From DASSKP01 sp035695045 (GTDB lineage Bacteria > Actinomycetota > Actinomycetes > JAFAQI01): DNA of 64,000 nucleotides. The position numbers and the translations under genes are program-made. Each line of letters opens with the position of its first letter. Position 1 is the first letter of the stretch. The notes beneath the pieces were generated by a model that did no database searches, had not been told where the DNA came from, and saw only the letters and a program-made list of their open reading frames with translations. Positions 1 to 7,554 of the stretch are shown one piece after another. The stretch lies in NCBI GenBank assembly GCA_035695045.1, contig DASSEX010000028.1, forward strand, positions 49,594-113,593, written 5' to 3'.

Positions 1-109
1 CCAGGCTACGGGTGCCCTGCACTTCCCGCCCGGGTCCGGGCGCCCCCGTCCCGTGCGGCGCGGGTCGGAGGAACCGCGACGTCGTGACGGCCGAACGGCT
101 GCTTATGGC

Positions 110-144
110 AGGGCCTAAGCCCCTGGTCTGCCGGGACTACTGCC
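110..144 (+). promoter_or_regulatory. Candidate DosR/DevR-like boxes upstream of hydrogenase operon
   Basis: Two imperfect GGGAC...CCC type elements sit just before the first hydrogenase gene: AGGGCCTAAGCCCCT at 110-124 and GGGACTACTGCC at 133-144. Each agrees with about 10 of 14 core positions of the mycobacterial DosR consensus as I recall it. Group 3b hydrogenases of mycobacteria are hypoxia/DosR responsive, so the location makes sense, but the matches are degenerate in a GC-rich background. The rest of 1-159 shows no gene. Confidence 0.35.
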
Positions 145-159
145 GCCGACGATCCAGGG

Positions 160-1275
160 GTGACACGGGGTGTCGTGGACGTCGAGGGGCTGGGTGCACT
201 CATCGCCCTGCTCTGCGCCGACGGCTACACCGTGATCGGCCCGGTGGTCCGCGACGGCACCGTGGTGCCGACGCCGGTGACGTCGCTGAGCGAGATGGCC
301 CGCGGCGTGGTCGACCACCAGGGGCCGGGCACGTACCGGCTCCACGCGGACGGCGACCTCCTCTTCGGCTACGCGGCGGCCGCCACGGGTTGGAAGCGCT
401 ACCTGTTTCCTGCTCACCGGCCGTTGTGGCGCTACGACCGCAACGGCAGTCCAACCACGGCCGCCCAGCCCATCATCCGACAGGCGCTGTTCGGGGTGCG
501 GTCCTGCGACCTGCATGCCCTGCAGGTGCTGGACACGGTGCTGGCCGGTCGCCGCTATGTCGACGCCGACTACGCCGCGCGTCGCGCCGCCACGTTCGTC
601 GTCGCCGTCACGTGCGCGCATCCGGCTGCGACCTGCTTCTGCGCGTCGATGAGCACCGGGCCCGCGCCGCAGGACGGCTTCGACCTGCTGATCACCGAGC
701 TCGTCGGCGAGCGCGGTCATCGGTTCCTCGTGGAGTCAGGTACGCCTCTCGGTCGGGCGGTGCTCGAGCGACTGCCGGCTGCCCCCGCTACGCCGGGGGA
801 CGACGCTGATGTCGCCACGTGCGTGTCTGCGTCGGTCGCGACGATGGAACGTGTCGTCGACACCGAGGGGATCCGCGACCTGCTCTACGCGAGCGCCAAC
901 AGCCCGCGCTGGGACGACGTGGCGGCGCGATGCCTCAGCTGCACCAACTGCACGCTCGTCTGTCCGACGTGTTTCTGCTTCACCACCGAGGATGTCGTCG
1001 GACTCAGCGGCGCCGACGGGCGCGACCGTATGTGGGACTCGTGCTTCAACGCCGACCACTCGCTGCTGCACGGTGGCGCCGTACGCCGGTCGACCCGCGC
1101 CAGGTACCGGCAGTGGGTGACGCACAAGTTCGGCTCGTGGATCGACCAGTTCGGCGTCAGCGGCTGCGTCGGGTGTGGCCGCTGCATCGCCTGGTGTCCG
1201 GCCGGCATCGACGTGACCGAGGAGCTCGCCGCGATCCGCGCGGCCGCAGAGCAGACAGCGGAGGACGCGCCATGA
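160..1275 (+). CDS. hyhB: [NiFe] hydrogenase (group 3b-like) beta subunit, 4Fe-4S dicluster protein
   Basis: Electron-transfer subunit of a cytosolic bidirectional NAD(P)-linked hydrogenase, 371 aa. It carries two ferredoxin-like cysteine groups near the C-terminus, CLSCTNCTLVC (about residue 258) and CVGCGRCIAWC (about residue 336), as in sulfhydrogenase beta / HydB proteins. Further cysteines (CAHPAATCFC) lie mid-protein. It is the first gene of an operon in which every following junction overlaps; its TGA overlaps the next ATG by 4 bp. The start is uncertain: GTG at 160 lies directly against an AGGGG sequence, and GTG at 175 is a spaced alternative. The symbol follows the usual hyh naming of group 3b enzymes. 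Confidence 0.85.
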   Translation: MTRGVVDVEGLGALIALLCADGYTVIGPVVRDGTVVPTPVTSLSEMARGVVDHQGPGTYRLHADGDLLFGYAAAATGWKRYLFPAHRPLWRYDRNGSPTTAAQPIIRQALFGVRSCDLHALQVLDTVLAGRRYVDADYAARRAATFVVAVTCAHPAATCFCASMSTGPAPQDGFDLLITELVGERGHRFLVESGTPLGRAVLERLPAAPATPGDDADVATCVSASVATMERVVDTEGIRDLLYASANSPRWDDVAARCLSCTNCTLVCPTCFCFTTEDVVGLSGADGRDRMWDSCFNADHSLLHGGAVRRSTRARYRQWVTHKFGSWIDQFGVSGCVGCGRCIAWCPAGIDVTEELAAIRAAAEQTAEDAP

Positions 1276-1739
1276 AACAGCTGGACGAGCTGCTCGCCGA
1301 CCACCCGCTCTTCGCAGACCTGGGCGACGACATGCGCCGCGTCCTTGCCGGATGCGGCCGTAACGAGCATTTCGGCGCAGGCAACTATCTGTTCCGCACG
1401 GGCGACCCGGCCGCCCGCTGCTACGTCGTCAGGCATGGCAGGGTCGCCCTCGAGCTGGTCGACGCCGGCGGGCGACCTGTCGTCGTCGACACCGTCGACC
1501 CCGGTGGCATCGCCGGTCTGTCCTGGCTGGTGCCGCCGTACCGGTGGTACCTCGACGCGCGAGCACTCGAGTCGACGAGCGCGATCGCGCTCGACGCGTC
1601 GTGCCTGCGCGCGAAATGTGACGCGGACCCGGCCATCGGCTATCTGCTGATGCAGCGGATCGCACGTGAGATGTACGGCCGCATGCAGTCGGCGCGGTTG
1701 CGGATGCTCGACATCTACGGGGCCCCCGTTGACCACTGA
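1272..1739 (+). CDS. Cyclic nucleotide-binding domain protein of the hydrogenase operon
   Basis: A 155-residue protein that is essentially one cNMP-binding (Crp-type) beta-roll domain: the N-terminal helix LLADHPLFADL is followed by GNYLFRTGD and the glycine-rich turns. There is no helix-turn-helix after the domain, so it is not a Crp/Fnr regulator; it could be a sensory or structural subunit of the hydrogenase. It lies between the beta (FeS) and gamma (flavin) subunit genes with overlaps on both sides (4 bp upstream, 11 bp downstream), so it is almost certainly made with the enzyme. Whether it binds cAMP is not shown; the phosphate-binding loop is not a clear match to known cAMP binders. Confidence 0.8.
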   Translation: MKQLDELLADHPLFADLGDDMRRVLAGCGRNEHFGAGNYLFRTGDPAARCYVVRHGRVALELVDAGGRPVVVDTVDPGGIAGLSWLVPPYRWYLDARALESTSAIALDASCLRAKCDADPAIGYLLMQRIAREMYGRMQSARLRMLDIYGAPVDH

Positions 1740-2583
1740 CCTGTTGGACCGCTCGGCCGGCACCGACGCGCTGGTGCCGCGACCGTTCGTGGTTCGGCGC
1801 CGCATCCGCGAGACGTCGGACACGACGACCCTGCTCCTCGAGCCGGTGGACCGGACCGGACTGGAGTTCGAGCCGGGGCAGTTCACGATGATCGGCCGGC
1901 CCGGGTTCGGCGAGGTCCCCATCTCCATCTCCGGCGACTCGGCTCGGCCGGGGATGCTCGAGCACACCGTGCGCGCCGTCGGGGACGCCTCCGCCGCGAT
2001 CGCGCGGACCCGTCGTGGCGACACGTTGCTCGTGCGGGGTCCCTACGGCCGCGGCTGGGACGTGGAAGCGGCGGCCGGGCACGACGTGCTCGTGGTCGCC
2101 GGCGGCATCGGCCTGGCTCCGCTGCGCCCGGTCGTGCTCGACGTGCTCGCCCGGCGCGATCTGTTCCGTCGCGCGTTTCTGGTCGTCGGGAGTAGGACCC
2201 CGGACCAGCTGCTCTATCCGCGGCAGATGGAGCAGTGGCGCGGCCGGTTCGACGTCGACGTCGACGTCACCGTCGATGCGGCTGATGCAGGGTGGCGCGG
2301 GCACGTCGGAGTCGTCACCGACAGGCTGCCGCGTCTCGACCTGGACCCGCTGTCGACGTTCGCGTTTCTCTGCGGCCCGGAGGTCATGATGCGCGTCACC
2401 GCCGACGCGCTGTGCGCGCTCGGTGTCCCGGCCGCGCAGGTGCGCGTGTCGATGGAGCGCAACATGAAGTGCGGCGTCGGCATGTGCGGGCACTGCCAGC
2501 TCCGCGAGCTGTTCGTCTGCCTCGACGGCCCGGTGTTCGGCTACGACGTCGTGCAGCGGCTGATGACGGAGCCCGAACTGTGA
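1729..2583 (+). CDS. hyhG: [NiFe] hydrogenase gamma subunit, FAD/NAD(P)-binding reductase
   Basis: Flavoprotein subunit that passes electrons between the hydrogenase FeS chain and NAD(P). The 284-aa protein has a ferredoxin-reductase-like FAD barrel (PGQFTM near residue 48), an NAD-binding fold (VVAGGIGLAPLRPV near 122-135) and a C-terminal [2Fe-2S] motif CGVGMCGHC with a later Cys, like dihydroorotate dehydrogenase electron-transfer subunits. The chosen start is TTG at 1729, preceded by ACGGGG about 7 bp upstream and overlapping the cNMP-binding gene by 11 bp; no closer ATG or GTG fits. Its stop overlaps the GTG of the small subunit. Confidence 0.85.
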   Translation: MTTDLLDRSAGTDALVPRPFVVRRRIRETSDTTTLLLEPVDRTGLEFEPGQFTMIGRPGFGEVPISISGDSARPGMLEHTVRAVGDASAAIARTRRGDTLLVRGPYGRGWDVEAAAGHDVLVVAGGIGLAPLRPVVLDVLARRDLFRRAFLVVGSRTPDQLLYPRQMEQWRGRFDVDVDVTVDAADAGWRGHVGVVTDRLPRLDLDPLSTFAFLCGPEVMMRVTADALCALGVPAAQVRVSMERNMKCGVGMCGHCQLRELFVCLDGPVFGYDVVQRLMTEPEL

Positions 2584-3380
2584 CCGCGTCCGCTCCCGCG
2601 CGCCGTCGCCGACAGCATCGCCGGCCGAAGCTGGCCGTCTGGAAGTTCGCCTCCTGTGACGGCTGCCAGCTGTCATTGCTCAACTGTGAGGACGAGCTGC
2701 TCTCGCTCGCGGGCGCCGTCGAGATCGCGCACTTCACGGAGGCGACGCGACGATCGGTGCGGGGTCCGTACGACGTGTCCCTCGTCGAAGGGTCGATCAC
2801 CACTGCACATGACGCGGACCGCATCAGGCAGGTGCGGGACGTGTCGCGGACGCTGGTCACCATCGGCGCGTGCGCGACCGCGGGCGGCGTCCAGGCGTTG
2901 CGCAACTTCGCAGACGTCAGTGCGTGGACCTCGCTCGTCTACGCCCGGCCCGACTACGTCAGCACGCTGGCCACGTCGACCCCGATCGCGGCGCACGTGC
3001 CCGTCGACTTCGAGCTGCACGGCTGCCCGATCGACCGCGGCCAGCTGCTCGGCGTGCTGGTGGCGCTGCTCGCTGGGCGACGCCCACGGATACAGGTGGA
3101 GACGGTGTGCGCGCAGTGCAAGCGGCGCGGCAACGTGTGTGTGCTCGTCGCGCGCGGGACACCGTGCCTCGGGCCGGTGACGCAGGCAGGCTGCGGTGCC
3201 CTGTACCCGGCGTACGACCGTGGCTGCTACGGCTGCTTCGGGCCCGTGGCCGGCGGCAACGTCGCGTCGCTGGTGGCGCGATTGCGCGCGGACGGGATGT
3301 CCGTCACCGACGTCGACCGGATCCTGCACACCTTCAACGCCGACGCAGAGCCTTTCCGGACGGGAGGGCAGGCACTGTGA
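2580..3380 (+). CDS. hyhS: [NiFe] hydrogenase (group 3b-like) small/delta subunit
   Basis: Small FeS subunit, 266 aa, relaying electrons from the NiFe site. Typical motifs are visible: CDGCQLS (about residue 27) and GACATAGG (about 95) plus HGCPI for the proximal cluster, then CAQCKRRGNVC and CLGPVTQAGCGALYP with GCYGC for additional clusters. There is no Tat signal peptide, so the enzyme is cytoplasmic, in line with group 3 hydrogenases. It starts at GTG within a GTGA overlap with the flavin subunit and ends in a GTGA overlap with the large subunit. Confidence 0.92.
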   Translation: MTASAPARRRRQHRRPKLAVWKFASCDGCQLSLLNCEDELLSLAGAVEIAHFTEATRRSVRGPYDVSLVEGSITTAHDADRIRQVRDVSRTLVTIGACATAGGVQALRNFADVSAWTSLVYARPDYVSTLATSTPIAAHVPVDFELHGCPIDRGQLLGVLVALLAGRRPRIQVETVCAQCKRRGNVCVLVARGTPCLGPVTQAGCGALYPAYDRGCYGCFGPVAGGNVASLVARLRADGMSVTDVDRILHTFNADAEPFRTGGQAL

Positions 3381-4684
3381 CGCACAAGCTGGACGGCGAG
3401 GCCCTGCTGCGGGTGGACGAGCTCGCGCGAGTCGAGGGTGAAGGGGCGATGCGCGTCGTGGTCCGTGGCGGCGTGGTGCGCGACGTCGAGCTGCAGATCT
3501 ACGAACCGCCGCGCTTGTTCGAGGCCTTGCTCCATGGTCGGTCATTCCGGGAGCCACCGGACATCACCGCACGCATCTGCGGCATCTGCCCGGTCGCCTA
3601 CCAGATGAGCGCGTGTCAGGCGATCGAAGCCGCCTGCGGTGTCGTGGTGCCGGAGGAGATCCGCCTGCTGCGCCGTTTGCTCTACTGCGGCGAGTGGATC
3701 GAGAGCCATGCGCTGCACGTCTATCTGCTGCATGCACCGGACTTCCTCGGCTACGACAGCGCGATCGACCTCGCGCGCGACCACCACGACGTCGTCGAGC
3801 AAGGTCTGCGGCTGAAGAAGGCCGGCAACGCACTGATGACGCTCGTCGGCGGTCGCGCGGTGCACCCGGTGAACGTGCGGGTCGGCGGTTTCTACCGGCT
3901 GCCGACTCGCGAGGAGATGGTGCTGATCCGACCGCAGCTCGAGCAAGCGTTGCAGGACGCCCTTGCGACGGTCGCGCTCGTTGCCGGCTTCGACTTCCCC
4001 GACCTGGAGCAGCCGTACGAGTACGTCGCGCTGCGCGCGCCGGACGGCGACTACCCGCTCGAACGGGGCAGCGTCGTGACGAGCGGCGGCGGCGGCTTCG
4101 ACGTCGACGCCTTTGAGGAACACGTCATCGAGGAGCACGTCGAACGGTCCAACGCCTTGCACGCGCGGCTTGCGGATGTCGGGACCTATGTCGTCGGCCC
4201 GCTGGCTCGCTACTCCCTCAACCACGACGCGCTGTCGCCGCTGGCGCGCGATGCCGCGGACAGCGCCGGGCTGGGCGCCACGTGCCGCAACCCGTTCCGC
4301 TCGATCGTCGTGCGGGCGGTCGAGCTGGTGGAGGCGTGCGAGGAAGCGCTGCGCATTGTCGACAGCTGGCAGGGCGCTGCGGCGCCGTACGTCGACGTGG
4401 CACCCGTCGCCGCGACCGGCCGTGGCGCGACCGAGGCGCCACGCGGAATCCTGTTCCACCGCTACACGATTGGCGCGGATGGCGCGATCGTCGATGCGCG
4501 AATCGTGCCGCCGACGTCGCAGAACCAGCCGAGCATCGAAGCCGACCTGCGACAGCTCGTGCAGGACAACCTCGACCTCGACCGCGTCCTGCTGTCGCGG
4601 CTGTGTGAGCAGGCCATCCGCAACTACGACCCCTGCATCTCGTGCGCGACGCATTTCCTCGACCTCACCGTGGAGCAGACGTGA
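3377..4684 (+). CDS. hyhL: [NiFe] hydrogenase (group 3b-like) large/alpha subunit
   Basis: Catalytic subunit holding the NiFe(CN)2CO centre, 435 aa. The N-terminal ARVEGEG motif, L1 motif RICGICPVAYQMSA (about residue 65-78) and L2 motif DPCISCATHF (about 417) provide the four metal-binding cysteines. A short tail after the L2 His (FLDLTVEQT) is the expected target of the maturation protease encoded next. The Tyr in the L1 motif and the five-subunit context point to group 3b, a class assignment made by eye. Overlapping GTGA junctions on both sides indicate translational coupling. Confidence 0.93.
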   Translation: MTHKLDGEALLRVDELARVEGEGAMRVVVRGGVVRDVELQIYEPPRLFEALLHGRSFREPPDITARICGICPVAYQMSACQAIEAACGVVVPEEIRLLRRLLYCGEWIESHALHVYLLHAPDFLGYDSAIDLARDHHDVVEQGLRLKKAGNALMTLVGGRAVHPVNVRVGGFYRLPTREEMVLIRPQLEQALQDALATVALVAGFDFPDLEQPYEYVALRAPDGDYPLERGSVVTSGGGGFDVDAFEEHVIEEHVERSNALHARLADVGTYVVGPLARYSLNHDALSPLARDAADSAGLGATCRNPFRSIVVRAVELVEACEEALRIVDSWQGAAAPYVDVAPVAATGRGATEAPRGILFHRYTIGADGAIVDARIVPPTSQNQPSIEADLRQLVQDNLDLDRVLLSRLCEQAIRNYDPCISCATHFLDLTVEQT

Positions 4685-5148
4685 GACCGCTCGTGGTCGG
4701 CGTCGGCCACCCCGACCGCGGCGACGACGCCGTAGGCCCGCTTGTCGCCGATGCCGTACGACGCACGGGGGGCGACGTCGACGTGACGACGGTGATGGCA
4801 CCGCTGCAGCTGCTCGATGCCTGGGCGGACCGCGAGGTAGTCGTGGTCGTCGACGCGGTCCGCTCCGGCCGCTCGGCCGGGGCGGTCACCGTCGTGCGGA
4901 CGGATGCCCCACTGCCGGTTCCGACCGGCGCCACGGGCAGCCACGGGTTCGGCGTGGCCGAAGCCGTGGAGCTGGCACGTGCGGTCGACCGGCTGCCGCC
5001 GCGGCTGACGGTGGTCGGAATCGAAGCGGCGACGTTCGACACCGGGGGTGGGATGTCACGGCCGGTACGGCGGGCCGTTGAAGAGGCGGCACGAGCCGTC
5101 GGTCGCGTGCTGGCAGAAGCGGGCGCTCGAGAGGCTGGTGCGGACTGA
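4681..5148 (+). CDS. Hydrogenase maturation protease (HyaD/HycI family)
   Basis: Endopeptidase that removes the C-terminal tail of the large subunit after nickel insertion. The 155-aa protein begins with the family signature GVGHPDRGDDAVGP (residues 7-20) containing the nickel-sensing acid, and has a later GSHGFG segment matching the second metal-binding region. GTG at 4681 overlaps the large-subunit stop, and its own TGA shares a base with the hypC ATG. Encoding the dedicated protease next to its substrate is normal for this family. Confidence 0.9.
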   Translation: MRPLVVGVGHPDRGDDAVGPLVADAVRRTGGDVDVTTVMAPLQLLDAWADREVVVVVDAVRSGRSAGAVTVVRTDAPLPVPTGATGSHGFGVAEAVELARAVDRLPPRLTVVGIEAATFDTGGGMSRPVRRAVEEAARAVGRVLAEAGAREAGAD

Positions 5149-5372
5149 TGTGCCTTGCGTTGCCTGGCCGCGTCGTGAGCATCGACGGCCCGACTGCGGT
5201 CGTCGAACGCGGGGGCGCGGTCCTGACGGTGTCATTGCTCGCTGTCGGTGAACGCATCGCGCCGGGCGACTTCGTGCTGGTGCACTCCGAGCTGGTGCTC
5301 ACGCGGCTCGCCGACGACGACATCGACCAGCTCGCGAAGCTGGTGGAAAGGGGGGGTCATGAACCGACGTGA
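5148..5372 (+). CDS. hypC: Hydrogenase assembly chaperone HypC/HybG
   Basis: Small OB-fold chaperone (74 aa) that carries the Fe(CN)2CO precursor with HypD and docks on the large subunit. The invariant N-terminus MCLALPGRVV with Cys2 is present. It is the only Hyp protein in the window: hypA, B, D, E and F are absent here and must be elsewhere for the enzyme to be active. It sits in the operon with a TGATG junction upstream and a 14-bp overlap with the next gene. Confidence 0.92.
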   Translation: MCLALPGRVVSIDGPTAVVERGGAVLTVSLLAVGERIAPGDFVLVHSELVLTRLADDDIDQLAKLVERGGHEPT

Positions 5373-6288
5373 GCGGACCGGCTTGAGGTTGGCGCTCGTG
5401 ACGGCGTTCATCAGCGGGGTCGCGGTGTTCGTCAACGGTTATGGCGTCGCGGCGGTCAAGGACGCGACGGCGTACACGACCGGCAAGAACCTCGTCGCCG
5501 CCCTCGTGCTCGCCGTTGTCGCCACGATCGTCTCGTCGCGGACGCGCGGCCGCGCGGCGGCGCGTCCGGTGACGCTGCGCCAACGGGCCGCGCTCGTCCT
5601 CGTCGGCGTGATCGGCGGGAGCGTCCCGTTCGTGCTGTTCTTCGAAGGTCTCGCCCGCGAGTCGTCGACGACGGCGGCGTTCCTGCAGAAGACGCTGGTC
5701 GTGTGGGTGTCGCTGCTCGCGGTGCCCTTGCTCAGCGAGCGCGTGGGCGGCTTGCAGATTGCCGCGATCGCCTTGCTGGTCGTCGGCCAGGCGATGGCCG
5801 GCGGGTCGTTGGGTGCGGTGGTCCGCATGCCGCTCGGCAGCGGTGAGCTCATGATCCTGGCGGCGACACTGCTGTGGGCGGTCGAGGTGGTGATCGCGAA
5901 ACGACTGCTGGGATCGCTGACGTCGTGGACCGTCGGTGTCGCGCGCATGACGATCGGCTCGTTGTTGCTGGTGGCGTGGCTCGCGGTCCGCGGTCGGCTG
6001 GATGCGCTTACGTCGTTGGACGGGTCACAGTGGGCGTGGGTGCTCGTCACCGGCGTGATCCTTGCGGCGTACGTCGCAACGTGGTTCGCGGCGCTCGCTC
6101 GGGCGCAGGCGGTCGACGTGACGGCGATCCTGGTGGTCGCGGCCCCCGTGACGGCGCTGCTGTCGTCGTACGTGCACCACGTGCCGCTGGGACCGCAGAT
6201 CGGTGGGCTCGTCCTGATCGCGGCCGGCGCGTCTGTCGTCGTCCTCGCACGGCTGCGGCGGCCGTCGCCGGTGAGGGTGCCGGGGTGA
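5359..6288 (+). CDS. EamA/DMT-family transporter
   Basis: Integral membrane protein of 309 aa with about ten hydrophobic segments arranged as two EamA repeats, typical of drug/metabolite exporters. The substrate cannot be read from sequence. ATG at 5359 is preceded by AAAGGGGGGG and lies inside the end of hypC; its stop overlaps the next GTG. It is therefore part of the hydrogenase transcription unit, an unusual partner, and could supply or remove a metabolite or metal-related compound; that role is inference only. Confidence 0.85.
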   Translation: MNRRERTGLRLALVTAFISGVAVFVNGYGVAAVKDATAYTTGKNLVAALVLAVVATIVSSRTRGRAAARPVTLRQRAALVLVGVIGGSVPFVLFFEGLARESSTTAAFLQKTLVVWVSLLAVPLLSERVGGLQIAAIALLVVGQAMAGGSLGAVVRMPLGSGELMILAATLLWAVEVVIAKRLLGSLTSWTVGVARMTIGSLLLVAWLAVRGRLDALTSLDGSQWAWVLVTGVILAAYVATWFAALARAQAVDVTAILVVAAPVTALLSSYVHHVPLGPQIGGLVLIAAGASVVVLARLRRPSPVRVPG

Positions 6289-7040
6289 GCGCTCCCGCCG
6301 TCATCGACGACGGTCCGCAGGTGTTCGCGGCGTTCGCCTATCCGCCGAACGCCCTGGGCTACTGCGGTCCCGACGATGCGGCGGCATTGCTCGAGCAGCG
6401 AGGGGCCGCGGGGGAGACCGCGGCGTTACGGTCCGCAGCCGCGCGGTTCGAGGGCGCGTGGCCGTATCTGCGCTTGATCGCCGCCGCCAACGCGATTGCC
6501 GACCCGCTGGACCGGCGAGTCGTCGAGGCCTACTGGATCGGCAACGCGCTGCTCGAGCGAGTGGACGCCCGCATGCTCGGGCCCTCGTTGGAGGAGCGGT
6601 TCCGCCGCCGTGCCGGGCGGGCCTGGGAGCGGCTTGTTGCTCCGGTGCCGGAAGGCGCGCGGCCGCACCACAACTTCCATGTGTTCGGCGTCTACCCCTG
6701 GGTCGGGCTGATCCGGTCGGGCGTCGTCGACGAGCCGCTGCGGGTCATCGACCGGTGCCGCATCCGCTGGGGGCGCGTCGAGGCCATCATCGACGACCTC
6801 GCCTTGGTCCGGACGCGGCCTCTCGTCTGGAACGGACGGAAGCTCGCGCTAGGGCCGGCTGCTGTCGAGCAGGCGCGCCTGCGACGCGGAGGAGCCTCGC
6901 TGGCGCCGGATTTGCTGCCAGGCGATTGGTGCGCCATGCACTGGGACTGGGTCTGCGCGCGGCTCAGCCCATCGCAGGTCTCGCAGCTCCGGCGCTGGAC
7001 CGGCCGCACGCTCGCAGTGTGCCAGCAGCTGCCGGGATAG
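6285..7040 (+). CDS. DUF6390-like protein, hydrogenase operon distal gene
   Basis: A 251-aa soluble protein with no transmembrane segment or signal peptide. It resembles the uncharacterised DUF6390 family that I recall beside actinobacterial group 3b hydrogenases. Visible conserved-looking stretches are FAAFAYPPNALGYCGP near the N-terminus, RPHHNFHVFGVYPWVGL in the middle and WCAMHWDWVC near the end; they are rich in His, Cys and Trp, which would suit metal or cofactor binding. It starts at GTG in a GTGA overlap with the transporter. It is the last gene of the operon; 114 bp follow before the next gene. Function unknown. Confidence 0.75.
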   Translation: MSAPAVIDDGPQVFAAFAYPPNALGYCGPDDAAALLEQRGAAGETAALRSAAARFEGAWPYLRLIAAANAIADPLDRRVVEAYWIGNALLERVDARMLGPSLEERFRRRAGRAWERLVAPVPEGARPHHNFHVFGVYPWVGLIRSGVVDEPLRVIDRCRIRWGRVEAIIDDLALVRTRPLVWNGRKLALGPAAVEQARLRRGGASLAPDLLPGDWCAMHWDWVCARLSPSQVSQLRRWTGRTLAVCQQLPG

Positions 7041-7154
7041 CGCTGAATTCACCTGCCGGTGGAAGTTCGGAGTTGGGTGATCGCCTGACGCGTGGAACCC
7101 ACCCGGTTACGGTCGGAAGCGTCCCGATATCGACGCGTGCGGAGGCCCCCCGCC

Positions 7155-7484
7155 ATGCTGGGAGAGCTGCTGGTGCAGCCGTCTGCCACGACGGTGCGCC
7201 TGCATGGCGAGCTCGATCTCGTGACCGTTGACGCGCTGCGAGCACTGCTCGCGGAGGCCGCCGCCGATGTTCCGTCGAAGGTCGTCATCGACATCACGGA
7301 CGTGCCGTTCGTCGACGTCCTGTCGCTCTCGACGATCCTCGCTACGGCGGACTCCATGCGCGAGCGGGCGGCAGCGCTCGTTGTGGTGGGAGCAAGCCAG
7401 TCCGTGCGCCGGCTCTTCGAGGTGCTGAACGCCGAGGACGTGCTGGCGCCGGCCCTGCCGATGCCGCGGATCGCCGGCACCTGA
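7155..7484 (+). CDS. STAS-domain protein (anti-sigma factor antagonist-like)
   Basis: A 109-aa single-domain STAS protein resembling SpoIIAA/RsbV: TVRLHGELDLVTVDAL forms the first strands and VVIDITDVPFVDVLSLSTIL holds the usual phosphorylation-site region, where the target Ser/Thr would be near Ser in DVLSLS. ATG 7155 has a good GGAGG nine bases upstream. No RsbW-type kinase is adjacent, although a Ser/Thr kinase gene of a different family follows 70 bp downstream. It may report to a partner-switching network elsewhere. Confidence 0.85.
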   Translation: MLGELLVQPSATTVRLHGELDLVTVDALRALLAEAAADVPSKVVIDITDVPFVDVLSLSTILATADSMRERAAALVVVGASQSVRRLFEVLNAEDVLAPALPMPRIAGT

Positions 7485-7554
7485 GCTGCGCCGGATACCG
7501 CGCCCGCTGCCCCCGGGTTCGTCAAGTCGTGCCCGGATTGGGCATCCTGGTCGG

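Noticed and set aside
1429..2676. 415-residue minus-strand frame opposite hydrogenase genes
   Set aside because: Opposite strongly motif-supported subunit genes; no recognisable domain.
7041..7154. GGAAC...CGTC as an ECF-sigma promoter upstream of the STAS gene
   Set aside because: The spacing of about 21 bp does not fit the usual 16-18 bp.
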